Source: an uncultured Methylococcaceae bacterium (GTDB lineage Bacteria; Pseudomonadota; Gammaproteobacteria; Methylococcales; Methylomonadaceae). Taken from it: a stretch of DNA of 43,946 nt. The notes beneath the pieces are model-generated. The model was not told where the DNA came from. It did no database searches and worked only from the letters and a program-made list of their open reading frames with translations. The stretch is from contig CAIPDT010000089.1 of the NCBI GenBank assembly GCA_903863905.1, positions 1 through 43,946 on the forward strand, given 5' to 3'. Shown in pieces: positions 26,238 through 35,430 of this stretch (position 1 is the first letter of the stretch; every line of letters begins with the position of its first letter). Position numbers and translations under genes: made by a program.

Positions 26238-27053
26238 ATGAGTTATATGCCCCATCATTCGGCTATAAAGCCGATAACCGTCAATGATATTGCTGAGATG
26301 AAATTACGAGGTGAGAAGATTAGTTGTCTCACCGCTTATGATGCGAGTTTTAGTGCCTTAATTGATAAGGTTGGCGTGGATCTGATGTTGGTCGGTGATT
26401 CTTTGGGTATGGTTATTCAAGGTCACGATACGACGTTGCCGGTTACTATTGAAGATATGGTTTATCATGCGCGGTGCGTCAGTCAGGCTAGAAGACGAGC
26501 GTTTGTTATTGCTGATATGCCTTTTATGACCTATTGCACGCCGGAGACTGCGGCTAAAAATGCGGCTCAATTGATGCAGATCGGTGGGGTTCAGATGGTA
26601 AAGCTTGAAGGCCCGCATTTTGAGGTTGTTGATTTATTAGTGAAACAGGGTGTGCCGGTGTGTGGCCATTTAGGTCTATTACCCCAGTTGATTAATCAAT
26701 TAGGCCGCTATAAAGTGCAAGGTAAAGAGTCTAAAGAAGCTGAAAAAATAATAGCCGAGGCTCTACAATTACAGCAGGCGGGTGTTAGTTTGTTAATATT
26801 AGAATGTGTGCCTGCGACCTTGGCTAAAGAGATTAGCGCTCAATTAACTATTCCGGTGATTGGAATTGGTGCTGGGGTGGATTGTGATGGTCAAGTTTTG
26901 GTGTTACATGACATGTTGGATATTGGCATTCTTAAGCGTCCTCGATTTTCTAAAAACTTTATGGATGAAGCCGCGTCTATTGAGGCGGCTATTGCGGCTT
27001 ATCATCATGCGGTTAAAACGGCAGAGTTCCCCACGATTGAGCATAGTTTTTAA
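26238..27053 (+). CDS. panB: 3-methyl-2-oxobutanoate hydroxymethyltransferase
   Basis: PanB makes ketopantoate from alpha-ketoisovalerate and methylene-tetrahydrofolate, the first committed step to pantothenate. The 271-residue length is normal. ISCLTAYDASFSALID, the metal-binding LMLVGDSLGMVIQGHDTT, MPFMTYCTPE, GVQMVKLEG, PVCGHLGLLPQ and VIGIGAGVDCDGQVLVLHDM are all family motifs with the expected Asp, His and Glu residues. It abuts folK and is followed by panC after five bases, so one message should make both enzymes. Confidence 0.97.
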   Translation: MSYMPHHSAIKPITVNDIAEMKLRGEKISCLTAYDASFSALIDKVGVDLMLVGDSLGMVIQGHDTTLPVTIEDMVYHARCVSQARRRAFVIADMPFMTYCTPETAAKNAAQLMQIGGVQMVKLEGPHFEVVDLLVKQGVPVCGHLGLLPQLINQLGRYKVQGKESKEAEKIIAEALQLQQAGVSLLILECVPATLAKEISAQLTIPVIGIGAGVDCDGQVLVLHDMLDIGILKRPRFSKNFMDEAASIEAAIAAYHHAVKTAEFPTIEHSF

Positions 27054-27058
27054 GTGTT

Positions 27059-27913
27059 ATGCAGATAATTAAAACCGTTAATGACTTACGGCAAGTCATT
27101 AAAGAGTGGCGTAGAGCCGGTGAAACCATCGCTTTTGTACCGACTATGGGTAATTTGCATGCGGGTCATTTGTTGTTGGCAAAGCAAGCGAAACTCCATG
27201 CAGATCGAGTCGTGGTGAGTATTTTTGTTAATCCCACGCAATTTGGTGTGGGTGAAGATTTTGATTCTTATCCCCGTACCGAACAAGCCGATCAAGATAA
27301 GTTAGTGTCTGTAGGTGTCGATGCCGTCTTTTTACCGGCGGTGGAAACTATTTATACACCGGGTGCGTGTACGGCTGTTACCGTGTCCGAAGTGTCTGAT
27401 CTTTATTGTGGTGCTTTTAGACCTGGACATTTTAGTGGTGTGGCGACCGTTGTTTGTAAATTGTTTAATATTGTTCAACCAGACAGTGCTTTTTTTGGGC
27501 TTAAAGATTTTCAGCAATTGACTGTGATTAAGTTAATGGTTCGAGATTTAAATATACCGGTTGAAATCATGGCTGTGGATACGGTTAGAGAGCCAACCGG
27601 ATTGGCCATGAGTTCTAGAAATGGTTATTTAACCCGCGAAGAAAAAGGCATAGCTCCGGTTTTATATCAGATATTATGCGAGGCACGTGACGCTATTTTA
27701 AAAGGCTCTCAATCAATTGCTGTGATAGAGCAGTCTTCACTGGATGCTTTAAAGCGCGTGGGGTTTAAGCCAGATTATTTTGTAGTGTGCCGTTGCGTGG
27801 ATTTAAAAAAGGCTAATGCTGAAGATACTGACTTAGTGATCTTAGTGGCGGCTAGATTAGGTAAAACACGTTTGATTGATAACGTTTATTTCTCTAAAGA
27901 ATCCTGCTCATGA
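27059..27913 (+). CDS. panC: Pantoate-beta-alanine ligase (pantothenate synthetase)
   Basis: PanC joins pantoate and beta-alanine with ATP. The 284-residue protein has the nucleotidyl-transferase HIGH-like motif in FVPTMGNLHAGHLLL, the SIFVNPTQFGVGEDFDSYPR block, FRPGHFSGVATVVCKLF, FFGLKDFQQL with the lysine/aspartate pair, and the KMSKS-like GLAMSSRNGYL. All active-site regions are intact. The beta-alanine it needs comes from PanD, encoded 665 bp downstream and separated from it by the cupin gene. Confidence 0.97.
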   Translation: MQIIKTVNDLRQVIKEWRRAGETIAFVPTMGNLHAGHLLLAKQAKLHADRVVVSIFVNPTQFGVGEDFDSYPRTEQADQDKLVSVGVDAVFLPAVETIYTPGACTAVTVSEVSDLYCGAFRPGHFSGVATVVCKLFNIVQPDSAFFGLKDFQQLTVIKLMVRDLNIPVEIMAVDTVREPTGLAMSSRNGYLTREEKGIAPVLYQILCEARDAILKGSQSIAVIEQSSLDALKRVGFKPDYFVVCRCVDLKKANAEDTDLVILVAARLGKTRLIDNVYFSKESCS

Positions 27914-27972
27914 CAGACTGATCAGTTAATGCAGACAGGTATAAAAATAATGAGTATTAATGGGGGAGTGAA

Positions 27973-28365
27973 ATGCATAAGAAAATAAATAAAGTAATGG
28001 GTGCGGTTTTAGTGATGACCGTTTCGTTATGTCTGGTAACTATACAAGAGGTTGCTGCTCAAGGCGGAGCTAAGGTCGATAAAGCCCTACTCTTAGAAAA
28101 GAAAATTGAAATTTCAAGTGAGACTGTAAATACTAAGGTGATGCGAGTCACTTTTCCACCGGCCTATAAAACACCTTGGCATACTCACGAAGGTCAAGGT
28201 CCTCGATATGTAGTAAAAGGACAGCTTGATGTGACGGATGAGGGAAAAACGCATCGCTATTCGGCAGGGGAAGTGTTTTGGGAGACAGGACATTTAATGG
28301 CGGTTGAAAATGTGGGTGATGGTGTTGCTGAGATTATTATCTTTGAGTTAGCGCCCGCTAAATAA
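27973..28365 (+). CDS. Exported cupin-domain protein
   Basis: The 130-residue protein has a signal peptide ending near VAAQGG and then a single cupin barrel. The first cupin motif is PPAYKTPWHTHEGQGPRYV, with two histidines and a glutamate-like position, and the second is YSAGEVFWETGHLMAVENVG, with a histidine. These could bind one metal ion in the periplasm. No substrate can be named. A GGGGGAG ribosome site precedes the ATG. It lies 59 bp after panC and 213 bp before panD, so it interrupts the pantothenate genes without an evident pathway link. The 28366-28578 gap contains only the panD promoter candidate. Confidence 0.8.
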   Translation: MHKKINKVMGAVLVMTVSLCLVTIQEVAAQGGAKVDKALLLEKKIEISSETVNTKVMRVTFPPAYKTPWHTHEGQGPRYVVKGQLDVTDEGKTHRYSAGEVFWETGHLMAVENVGDGVAEIIIFELAPAK

Positions 28366-28514
28366 ACCTAGAGTTCAGTAAAGTATAAACATTTCAGTTG
28401 ATTGAGTTAAGTAATAACGCTTTCAGAGGCGCTTTTTTTCTTGTAAACTGAGCACGTTGTAAAAGTGATTAAGGGTTCTTTTTTTTGTAGGCGTAAGGGT
28501 GGATATCTAAAAGG

Positions 28515-28543
28515 TTGATAGCGACTTGTAAATAATGGATAAT
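28515..28543 (+). promoter_or_regulatory. Sigma-70-like promoter for panD
   Basis: TTGATA (28515-28520) and GATAAT (28538-28543) are separated by exactly 17 bp. The predicted start near 28550 would leave a short leader before the panD ATG at 28579. It suggests panD is transcribed apart from panB-panC. Confidence 0.6.
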
Positions 28544-28578
28544 GTCCGGTTTTCAAACGTATTTTATAGTGTTTTATT

Positions 28579-28962
28579 ATGCAAATTACGATGCTTAAAG
28601 CGAAGTTACACAGAGCTACTGTGACGCGTTCAGAGTTGGGTTACGAGGGTTCTTGTGCGATTGATGGAGCTATCCTTGACCTTTCCGGCATTAAGGAATA
28701 CGAACAAATTCAGATTTACAACATCAATAATGGTGCGAGATTTACCACCTATGCGATTCGAGCTGAAAATGGGTCAGGTGTTTTTTCTGTCAACGGGGCT
28801 GCGGCTCGTTTAGCGTGTCCAGGTGATTTAATTATTGTGTGCGCTTACACAATAGTAGATCAACAAGAATCTGAAAGTCATAAACCTAAGTTAGTTTATT
28901 TTAATGAAAAGAACGAAGTCTTACGTTCTGCTACCTCTATTCCTGTGCAAGCCGCAGGCTAG
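28579..28962 (+). CDS. panD: Aspartate 1-decarboxylase proenzyme
   Basis: PanD converts aspartate to beta-alanine for pantothenate. It is made as an inactive chain and cuts itself between Gly24 and Ser25, which here lie in [10 protein letters not shown]; Ser25 becomes the pyruvoyl cofactor. The [12 protein letters not shown] start, the [20 protein letters not shown] region with the conserved lysine replaced by positionally similar residues of the family, and [19 protein letters not shown] are recognisable. The 127-residue length is standard. It is a separate transcription unit with its own promoter candidate and a terminator at 28985-29020. Confidence 0.96.
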   Translation: MQITMLKAKLHRATVTRSELGYEGSCAIDGAILDLSGIKEYEQIQIYNINNGARFTTYAIRAENGSGVFSVNGAAARLACPGDLIIVCAYTIVDQQESESHKPKLVYFNEKNEVLRSATSIPVQAAG

Positions 28963-28984
28963 TTTTTAAACAGCTTTGACTCAT

Positions 28985-29020
28985 AAAAACCCGCAAGCCA
29001 AACGGCTTAGCGGGTTTTTT
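28985..29020 (+). terminator. Terminator of panD
   Basis: AAAACCCGC and AAGCC pair with GGCTT and GCGGGTTTT around an AAAC loop, with one bulged base, and a run of six T follows. It lies 22 bp after the panD stop and also has A's upstream, so it could work on the other strand. Confidence 0.88.
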
Positions 29021-29073
29021 ATTAGTCAAAGTCTATTGTATCAATACCCGGTTGTCTGTATTCTGCCTAAACT

Positions 29074-29541
29074 ATGCAAATAAATTTAATTACTGTTGGA
29101 AACCGCATGCCCAGTTGGGTTCAGCAAGGTTATGATGAATATGCGAAGCGCTTGCCGCGAGAATGTGAGCTGGTACTTAAAGAAATTGCACCGGGTAAGC
29201 GCAGTAAAAATAGTGATGTACCTCGTATTGTCAGAGAAGAGGGTGAGCGTATGTTGGCAGCAATTCCACAAAGCTCTTATGTGGTTACTTTGGATATTCC
29301 GGGTAAACCTTGGACCACACCTGAATTGGCTCAAGCCATGCAGCGATGGATGGAAAGTGGGCAACATGTGTCTTTATTAGTTGGCGGCCCTGAAGGTTTG
29401 GCGGATTCTGCTAAGCAATTAGCCAGAGAATCTTGGAGTTTATCAAAACTGACTTTTCCTCATCCGCTGGTTCGAATTGTGGTTGCTGAGCAACTATATC
29501 GAGCGTGGAGTATTCTTAATAATCACCCGTATCATCGTTAA
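29074..29541 (+). CDS. rlmH: 23S rRNA (pseudouridine1915-N3)-methyltransferase
   Basis: RlmH is the small SPOUT enzyme that methylates pseudouridine 1915 in helix 69 of 23S rRNA after ribosome assembly. The 155-residue protein has [20 protein letters not shown] at the start, [11 protein letters not shown] as the knot's SAM-binding loop, and the C-terminal [19 protein letters not shown] followed by NNHPYHR, all diagnostic. Its stop shares a base with the maf start. In other gammaproteobacteria rsfS precedes it; that gene is absent from the upstream flank here. Confidence 0.97.
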   Translation: MQINLITVGNRMPSWVQQGYDEYAKRLPRECELVLKEIAPGKRSKNSDVPRIVREEGERMLAAIPQSSYVVTLDIPGKPWTTPELAQAMQRWMESGQHVSLLVGGPEGLADSAKQLARESWSLSKLTFPHPLVRIVVAEQLYRAWSILNNHPYHR

Positions 29542-30116
29542 TGACTAAGCATATTATTTTAGCGTCAGCTTCGCCGCGCAGAAAGGAACTACTGGACCAA
29601 ATTAAGGTCATTTATGAAGTTTATCCGGTGGATATTGATGAAACACCTAAGCCGAATGAAAACCCCTTGGACTATGTGCAACGTGTGGCGGCAGAAAAAT
29701 CGGCGACTTGTGTGGCGCAATTAAATCCGTCGGTCCCTGTTTTGGCAGCCGATACGTCGGTGATTTTAAATGGCGTGATTATGGGAAAACCAAAGGATCA
29801 ACGGGATGCGTTGGCTATGTTAATGCAATTATCGGGTAAAACACATCAGGTTTATACGGCGCTTTCGTTACGTGGCCGAGAACATAGTCAAGTGGTCAGT
29901 AAGACCGATGTGACCTTTAGAACGTTGACGGAACAAGAGATTTTAACTTACTGGCAGACCGGAGAGCCACTTGATAAAGCGGGTAGTTATGCTATACAAG
30001 GCCTAGGTGGGGTATTTGTTGAATCTATTAAGGGTAGTTTTTCAGGTGTGGTCGGTTTACCGTTATTTGAGACAGCCCAACTTTTATCTAAACAAGGAAT
30101 AGAGCTTTTCAGATGA
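29541..30116 (+). CDS. maf: Maf-family nucleoside triphosphate pyrophosphatase
   Basis: Maf proteins hydrolyse non-canonical or excess nucleotides to monophosphates. This 191-residue member begins HIILASASPRRKELL, has the ADTSVILNG catalytic region with MGKPKDQRDAL, and contains DKAGSYAIQGLGGVFVESI with GSFSGVVGLPLFE. That ending is closer to the dTTP/UTP pyrophosphatase branch (YhdE) than to YceF, which is an estimate from motifs. It overlaps rlmH by one base and rng by four bases (ATGA), so the three are translated as a block. Confidence 0.95.
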   Translation: MTKHIILASASPRRKELLDQIKVIYEVYPVDIDETPKPNENPLDYVQRVAAEKSATCVAQLNPSVPVLAADTSVILNGVIMGKPKDQRDALAMLMQLSGKTHQVYTALSLRGREHSQVVSKTDVTFRTLTEQEILTYWQTGEPLDKAGSYAIQGLGGVFVESIKGSFSGVVGLPLFETAQLLSKQGIELFR

Positions 30117-31567
30117 GTGAAGAAATTTTAATTAATGTAACGCCGCCTGAAACCCGAGTTGCGGTTATTGAAAATGGTGTTTTACAAGAACTCATTATAG
30201 AAAGAACGCGTGAGCGGGGTTTAGTGGGAAATATCTATAAAGGTGAAGTGTGTCGAGTTTTACCGGGGATGCAAGCGGCTTTTGTCGATATTGGCTTACC
30301 TAAAGCGGCTTTTATTCACCTATCAGATTTATGTGCAAAAGACTTACAAGAAAAAGGCTCGGATGTTATTGAACATTATTTGCGTGAAGGTCAGCAATTA
30401 GTGGTGCAAGTGGTTAAAGACCCTATTGGTAGTAAAGGAGCAAGATTGACCACTGAAATTTCAATTCCATCTCGGTATCAAGTGTATATGCCTTATGCCA
30501 ATAATTCGGGTGTTTCTCAACGAATAGAAGTCGAGGCCGAACGAATGCGTTTAAGAGCATGTTTAGATGAGTTTAGACAGCTCAATAGTTGTGGTGGTTT
30601 TATTGCAAGAACAGCGGCCGAATGTGTGAGTGAGTCAATTTTAATGGCCGATATGACTTTCTTACTCAAGTTATGGGAATCTATCTTAAAGAAATTGGCG
30701 GTCGCCAAGCCTAAGCAATTTATTCATAAAGACTTACCCTTAAGCATTAGAACACTCAGAGATTTATACAAAGAAGGCCTGGAGCGAGTCCGGGTTGATT
30801 CTAAAGAAACGTATCATCGCTTACTTGAGTTTGCCGAGGTTTTTGTCCCTGAGATTGTACCGGTCATTGAACATTATTCGGGCGAGTGTCCGGTTTTTGA
30901 TATTTACAGTGTGGAAGATGAGATTAAAAAAGCCCTTGAACGCCGGGTTAAATTAAAATCCGGTGGGTATTTGATTTTTGATCAAACGGAAGCAATGACG
31001 ACAGTGGATGTTAATACTGGTGGTTATGTAGGCGGTAGAAATCTTGAGGAAACTATTTTTAAGACTAATCTAGAGGCGGCTCAAACCATTGCGCGTCAAT
31101 TGCGTCTTAGAAATTTAGGCGGCATTATTATTATCGACTTCATTGATATGAAAAGTGAAGACCATAAGAAATTAGTCTTGCAAGCCTTAGAGCGTAATTT
31201 GGAAAAGGATCGGGCAAAAACTAAAATTACTGAAGTGTCAGTATTAGGTTTAGTGGAGATGACTCGAAAGAGAACCCGAGAAAGTTTAGAACATATCTTA
31301 TGTGAGCCGTGTAGTGCTTGTGGTGGACGAGGCGTATTAAAAACGCCTGAATCGATGTGCTTAGAGATTTTTAGAGAGATTATTCGTGAAGTCAGGTTAT
31401 ATAAAGTAAAAACCTTATTAGTATTAGCGTCTAATGAAGTCGTCGAAATGTTGCTAGATGAGGAAGCGGATATGTTAGCTGAATTAGAAATATTTTTAGG
31501 CGTACAGATCAAATTTAGAGTTGAATCTGAATATAATCAAGAACAATATGATGTTGTCTTACTTTAA
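30113..31567 (+). CDS. rng: Ribonuclease G
   Basis: RNase G is an endoribonuclease that matures the 5' end of 16S rRNA and helps decay mRNA. The 484-residue length fits RNase G rather than the longer RNase E, which has a scaffold tail. An S1-type RNA-binding domain lies near the N terminus (GNIYKGEVCRVLPGMQAAFV), followed by catalytic aspartates in MTTVDVNTGGYVG and IIIIDFIDM and the zinc-link cysteines in CEPCSACGGRG. The start overlaps maf. A gap of 15 bp leads to yhdP. Confidence 0.97.
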   Translation: MSEEILINVTPPETRVAVIENGVLQELIIERTRERGLVGNIYKGEVCRVLPGMQAAFVDIGLPKAAFIHLSDLCAKDLQEKGSDVIEHYLREGQQLVVQVVKDPIGSKGARLTTEISIPSRYQVYMPYANNSGVSQRIEVEAERMRLRACLDEFRQLNSCGGFIARTAAECVSESILMADMTFLLKLWESILKKLAVAKPKQFIHKDLPLSIRTLRDLYKEGLERVRVDSKETYHRLLEFAEVFVPEIVPVIEHYSGECPVFDIYSVEDEIKKALERRVKLKSGGYLIFDQTEAMTTVDVNTGGYVGGRNLEETIFKTNLEAAQTIARQLRLRNLGGIIIIDFIDMKSEDHKKLVLQALERNLEKDRAKTKITEVSVLGLVEMTRKRTRESLEHILCEPCSACGGRGVLKTPESMCLEIFREIIREVRLYKVKTLLVLASNEVVEMLLDEEADMLAELEIFLGVQIKFRVESEYNQEQYDVVLL

Positions 31568-31582
31568 TCATTAAGCGACTGC

Positions 31583-34500
31583 ATGATTCATCATCTTAAA
31601 CGTGCTACCCGTCATCTAATATTTTGGACTTTAGTCATATTGGCTATTGGCTTAACGGGCGTGCGTTTAGTTTTATCGAGTATTGATCACTATAAAGTTG
31701 ATTTATCGGTTTATGTCAGTGAATTGCTGGGCGCACCTGTCACTATTGGGCATTTGCAAGCTAATATGCGGGGTTATTCCCCTGAGGTGGTGTTACATGA
31801 TATTAAATTGTTATCGATTAATGAGCCTGAGCCACCGCCGATTCAACTGAAAGAAATTCGCTTAGGCATTAATTTAATAGAGTGGTTGAGAAGTCGTGAT
31901 CAATTAGCGGCTTCTAGGGTTACTTTAGTGGGCGCCAAGGTCACTGTAAAACGTAAGTTGGATGGCACCATTGCTTTGATGGGGTTAAAAGCGAGTGATG
32001 AAAAACCGTTGTGGTTGTTGCAGGGCGGGCAATTTCAAGTGTTGCAGAGTGATATTAGTTGGCAAGATGAGCTTAATATTATTCAACCGATTACGCTAAC
32101 CGATGTTAATCTGGCAATGACTAATCATGCCCAACAACATCAAGTCAACGCGTTAATTAAGCTCCCAAAAGAGATTGGCAAGCAATTAACCGCGTCTATT
32201 AATTTTCAGGGTAATTTCTTTGAATCGTCTACCCTTGATGCCAACGTCTATATAGAAGGTCACGGGTTAAAACCTTCAGCAAGTCATGCAGCTTTCTTGC
32301 CGTTATCTATTAATGTGACCTCGGGCCTTGCTGATTTTAAATCTTGGTTGGTTGTAGAGCACTCCCAATTAAAGTCGGTTATTGGAGACGTTCAGTTACA
32401 GGAGGTGCAGTTAAATAAACCGGACAAAAGTGAACTGTTTATTAAGCGCTTAACAACGCAGTTTAATTGGCAAAAAAAGGAGGAAGAATGGACTTTGCGA
32501 GTGCCTCAATGGAGACTAGATACAGTAGAGAAACAATGGCCCGACTTAGCGTTTAATGTTTTTGCCAAGCAAAGTAAAGAAGCGGCCTTACATCAGTTAG
32601 GACTGTTTACTGAAGCGCTTGATTTAGAGGCGATGGCTTATTTAGTTGATTTTTTTGTACCTTTACCTAAAGAGCAGGCACAGCAATTAAAGCAGGCGCA
32701 GTTAAAAGGAACGTTGGAACAATGGTCGGTCTTTTTAGATTTGGATCAGTCTCATTTTGCGGTGAATGGTAAATTTAATGGGATTAATATTGCGCCCTCA
32801 GACACGCTTCCGGGGATAGAAAATTTAACCGGTTATTTAAAGGGGACTGATCAAGACGGACGGTTATTATTAGCCACACAGTCCGCTAAATTACTTAGCA
32901 TTAATACCTTTAGACAGACACTTGATATTACAACATTAGCCGGTGCTTTGTCGTGGCAACAAACACCAACAGATATTAAGATAGAATCACCTAAGATAAC
33001 GTTCAATTTTCCAGACATAAAAACACAGACTCGATTTAATCTTCATTTGCCAAAGGTACAAGGGCAATCGCCTTTCTTAGATTTACAAGCTAATTTCTCA
33101 ATGGCTGATGTGGGTCAAGCGCATCGTTATTTACCCGTGACTTTAATGGGTAAAAATTTGGTCGAGTGGTTAGATAGATCTTTAGTAAAAGGTCGGATTT
33201 TCAATGGACAGATCTTATGCTATGGCGCGTTAAATGATTTTCCTTTTAGACATAATCAAGGCATCTTTGAGGTTCCCTTTCAGGCAGAAGAGTTAGATTT
33301 AAAGTATTTACCTGAGTGGCCTGTGCTGGGTGATTTAAGTGGTCGATTTTTGTTTCTTCAAAGTGGCCTAGAGGTCGATTTAACAAAGGGTTCCAGTAAT
33401 GATGTGCACGTTAATCAAGCTCGAATTGTGATACCTGATTTGGATAACAGTGAGCATATCTTAGTGCATGCCACCTTAGAGGCCGAGATTCTAGAGGCCT
33501 TAAAATTTATGCAAGAAACCCCCATTAAGTCATCGGCCGATAATTTGTTGAATGCTATTGAGCCAAAAGGTCATACGCTGATTAGTTTGGATTTAAAGTT
33601 ACCTTTAATAGAGGGCTTGGAGACAAAAGTGGACGGGGCCGCACAACTCGCTAAGGCAAGTTTGAATGTAAAGTCGTTAGATTTAGAAGTTACTGACCTT
33701 ATTGGTGATGTTAATTTTAATGAGCATGGTATTTATAGTCAGACCATTACCGGTGTGGCCTTAAATAATCCTATTAAAGTTAATATTAAAAATACGACCT
33801 TACAGTCCACGGTGTATGTTGCAGGTCGAGCCGGTGTTAATGAGCTTCAAAAGCAATTTAAATTACCCGGTTGGCGGTTAGCTCAAGGTGCGACTGATTA
33901 TCGAATAAAATTGAATTTACCTCATGATGATAGTATTTCAGCTTTGTTAGTAGAGTCGAACTTATCTGGAATGTCGTTGGATTTTCCCGGATATTTAGCG
34001 AAGACAAGAGAGCAACAAAGACCTCTATCCTTACAGTTTAATTTATCAGAAGGCAAGTTTTTGCCTATTGTGATCAATTACGATAATCAACTAAAAGCCG
34101 CTATTACTTATGATTTGAATGGTAATCGTATTGCTTCAGGAAATATTTTAATAGGTGCGGGTGATGTGGATCAGCGTAAAGTACCGGGTATGCGTTTGGA
34201 GATAAATCGAGAGCGTTTGGACTTGCAAGATTGGTTAGGTTTGGCGGTCTCTTTGGCGACGACCAAGGATGCTGAAGCCACGGGAGCCTTAAGTCGTGTT
34301 AATGAGGTTAAAGTTCATAGTGAGCACGGATTGTGGAAAAAAGTTGATTTAGGATTAATTGATGTAACACTTAAGCCTGAAGGTAATTATTGGATGGGCA
34401 ATATTGACAGTTCGATTGCTAAAGGAAGTTTCAGCGTACCGAATAATTTGCAAGGCTCTGAGAGTATTAATCTCAAGATGGCTCAGATGGATTTATCTGC

Positions 34501-35419
34501 GCTTAAACAATTTAAAGCTCAAGTTGAGGGTGGTTCAATTTTGGCGCCCGAATATATGCCATTGATAACAGTTAGTAGTCAAAAAACGCATTGGCAGGGA
34601 GTCGATTTAGGCGAGCTTAACATTGAAACAGAACGTATTTTAGAGGGGATTGCATTTAAGCGTTTCGAGTTAATAGGAGAAAATCAGAGTTTAGTCTTAG
34701 CGGGTGACTGGAAGAATAAAAATCAGTATTCTGAAACACAGGTGCAGGGCACCTTAAGCATCCCTCAAGCGGGACGTTTCTTTTCTAAACTAGATTTGAG
34801 TCAAGATTTTACTGAAACAAATGCCCAATTTACTTTTAAAGGGAATTGGAAGGGGGCGCCTTATCAGTTTGCTTTAGAAGATGTGCAAGGTCAGATTGGC
34901 TTAGACTTTAAAAACGGTCGTATATTGGGTATTGAACCTGGGTTTGGTCGAGTATTAGGTTTTTTAGCCGTGGCGCAATGGGTTAAGCGCGTTCAACTTG
35001 ATTTTAGTGATGTCTTTGGAGAAGGGCTTAGCTTTACAGGCATTAAAGGGCAGTTTGACTTATTGGCCGGTACAGCGACGACCAAAGATTTAATGGTGGA
35101 TGCGGTTCCTGCGAAAATAGCGATTACAGGGTATAGTGATTTGATAGATAAAACAGTCGATTTCAATGTTCATGTGGTGCCAAAAAGTGCAGATGCTGTG
35201 CCTGTTGCTGGTACAATAATGGGCAAGCTAACCGATTTTATTGGGTTGGCATTAACGGGTAAAGATCAACAAGGCTTTTTCTTCGGTTCACAATATGTGG
35301 TTAAGGGTGCCTGGGGAAATGTGCAAATTATTCCGTTACATGAAAATGATGGTTTATTACAAAAGACCTGGGATGGACTCACGGGTTTTTCATGGCTAAA
35401 ACAAACTAAAGAACAATAA
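31583..35419 (+). CDS. yhdP: YhdP-type AsmA-like envelope protein
   Basis: This 1278-residue protein has one N-terminal membrane anchor (around residues 12-32, LIFWTLVILAIGLTGVRLVL) and a very long periplasmic part with many repeated beta-strand blocks, the plan of the YhdP/TIGR02099 AsmA-like family. Known members form bridge-like structures between the inner and outer membranes and help move phospholipids outward. The C-terminal part contains the family block GRVLGFLAVAQWVKRVQLDF and VVPKSADAVPVAGTIMG. The order rng-yhdP-nit-tldD is conserved in gammaproteobacteria. The sequence is divergent in detail but intact. Confidence 0.93.
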   Translation: MIHHLKRATRHLIFWTLVILAIGLTGVRLVLSSIDHYKVDLSVYVSELLGAPVTIGHLQANMRGYSPEVVLHDIKLLSINEPEPPPIQLKEIRLGINLIEWLRSRDQLAASRVTLVGAKVTVKRKLDGTIALMGLKASDEKPLWLLQGGQFQVLQSDISWQDELNIIQPITLTDVNLAMTNHAQQHQVNALIKLPKEIGKQLTASINFQGNFFESSTLDANVYIEGHGLKPSASHAAFLPLSINVTSGLADFKSWLVVEHSQLKSVIGDVQLQEVQLNKPDKSELFIKRLTTQFNWQKKEEEWTLRVPQWRLDTVEKQWPDLAFNVFAKQSKEAALHQLGLFTEALDLEAMAYLVDFFVPLPKEQAQQLKQAQLKGTLEQWSVFLDLDQSHFAVNGKFNGINIAPSDTLPGIENLTGYLKGTDQDGRLLLATQSAKLLSINTFRQTLDITTLAGALSWQQTPTDIKIESPKITFNFPDIKTQTRFNLHLPKVQGQSPFLDLQANFSMADVGQAHRYLPVTLMGKNLVEWLDRSLVKGRIFNGQILCYGALNDFPFRHNQGIFEVPFQAEELDLKYLPEWPVLGDLSGRFLFLQSGLEVDLTKGSSNDVHVNQARIVIPDLDNSEHILVHATLEAEILEALKFMQETPIKSSADNLLNAIEPKGHTLISLDLKLPLIEGLETKVDGAAQLAKASLNVKSLDLEVTDLIGDVNFNEHGIYSQTITGVALNNPIKVNIKNTTLQSTVYVAGRAGVNELQKQFKLPGWRLAQGATDYRIKLNLPHDDSISALLVESNLSGMSLDFPGYLAKTREQQRPLSLQFNLSEGKFLPIVINYDNQLKAAITYDLNGNRIASGNILIGAGDVDQRKVPGMRLEINRERLDLQDWLGLAVSLATTKDAEATGALSRVNEVKVHSEHGLWKKVDLGLIDVTLKPEGNYWMGNIDSSIAKGSFSVPNNLQGSESINLKMAQMDLSALKQFKAQVEGGSILAPEYMPLITVSSQKTHWQGVDLGELNIETERILEGIAFKRFELIGENQSLVLAGDWKNKNQYSETQVQGTLSIPQAGRFFSKLDLSQDFTETNAQFTFKGNWKGAPYQFALEDVQGQIGLDFKNGRILGIEPGFGRVLGFLAVAQWVKRVQLDFSDVFGEGLSFTGIKGQFDLLAGTATTKDLMVDAVPAKIAITGYSDLIDKTVDFNVHVVPKSADAVPVAGTIMGKLTDFIGLALTGKDQQGFFFGSQYVVKGAWGNVQIIPLHENDGLLQKTWDGLTGFSWLKQTKEQ

Positions 35420-35430
35420 GAAGAGACACT

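Noticed and set aside
28366-28578. Possible small RNA or riboswitch between the cupin gene and panD
   Set aside because: Only T-rich runs and a 3-bp stem were seen; the promoter candidate explains the region well enough.
31096-31512. 138-codon minus-strand frame inside rng
   Set aside because: It is Ser/Asn-rich antisense to conserved RNase G catalytic motifs, so it is a shadow of that gene.
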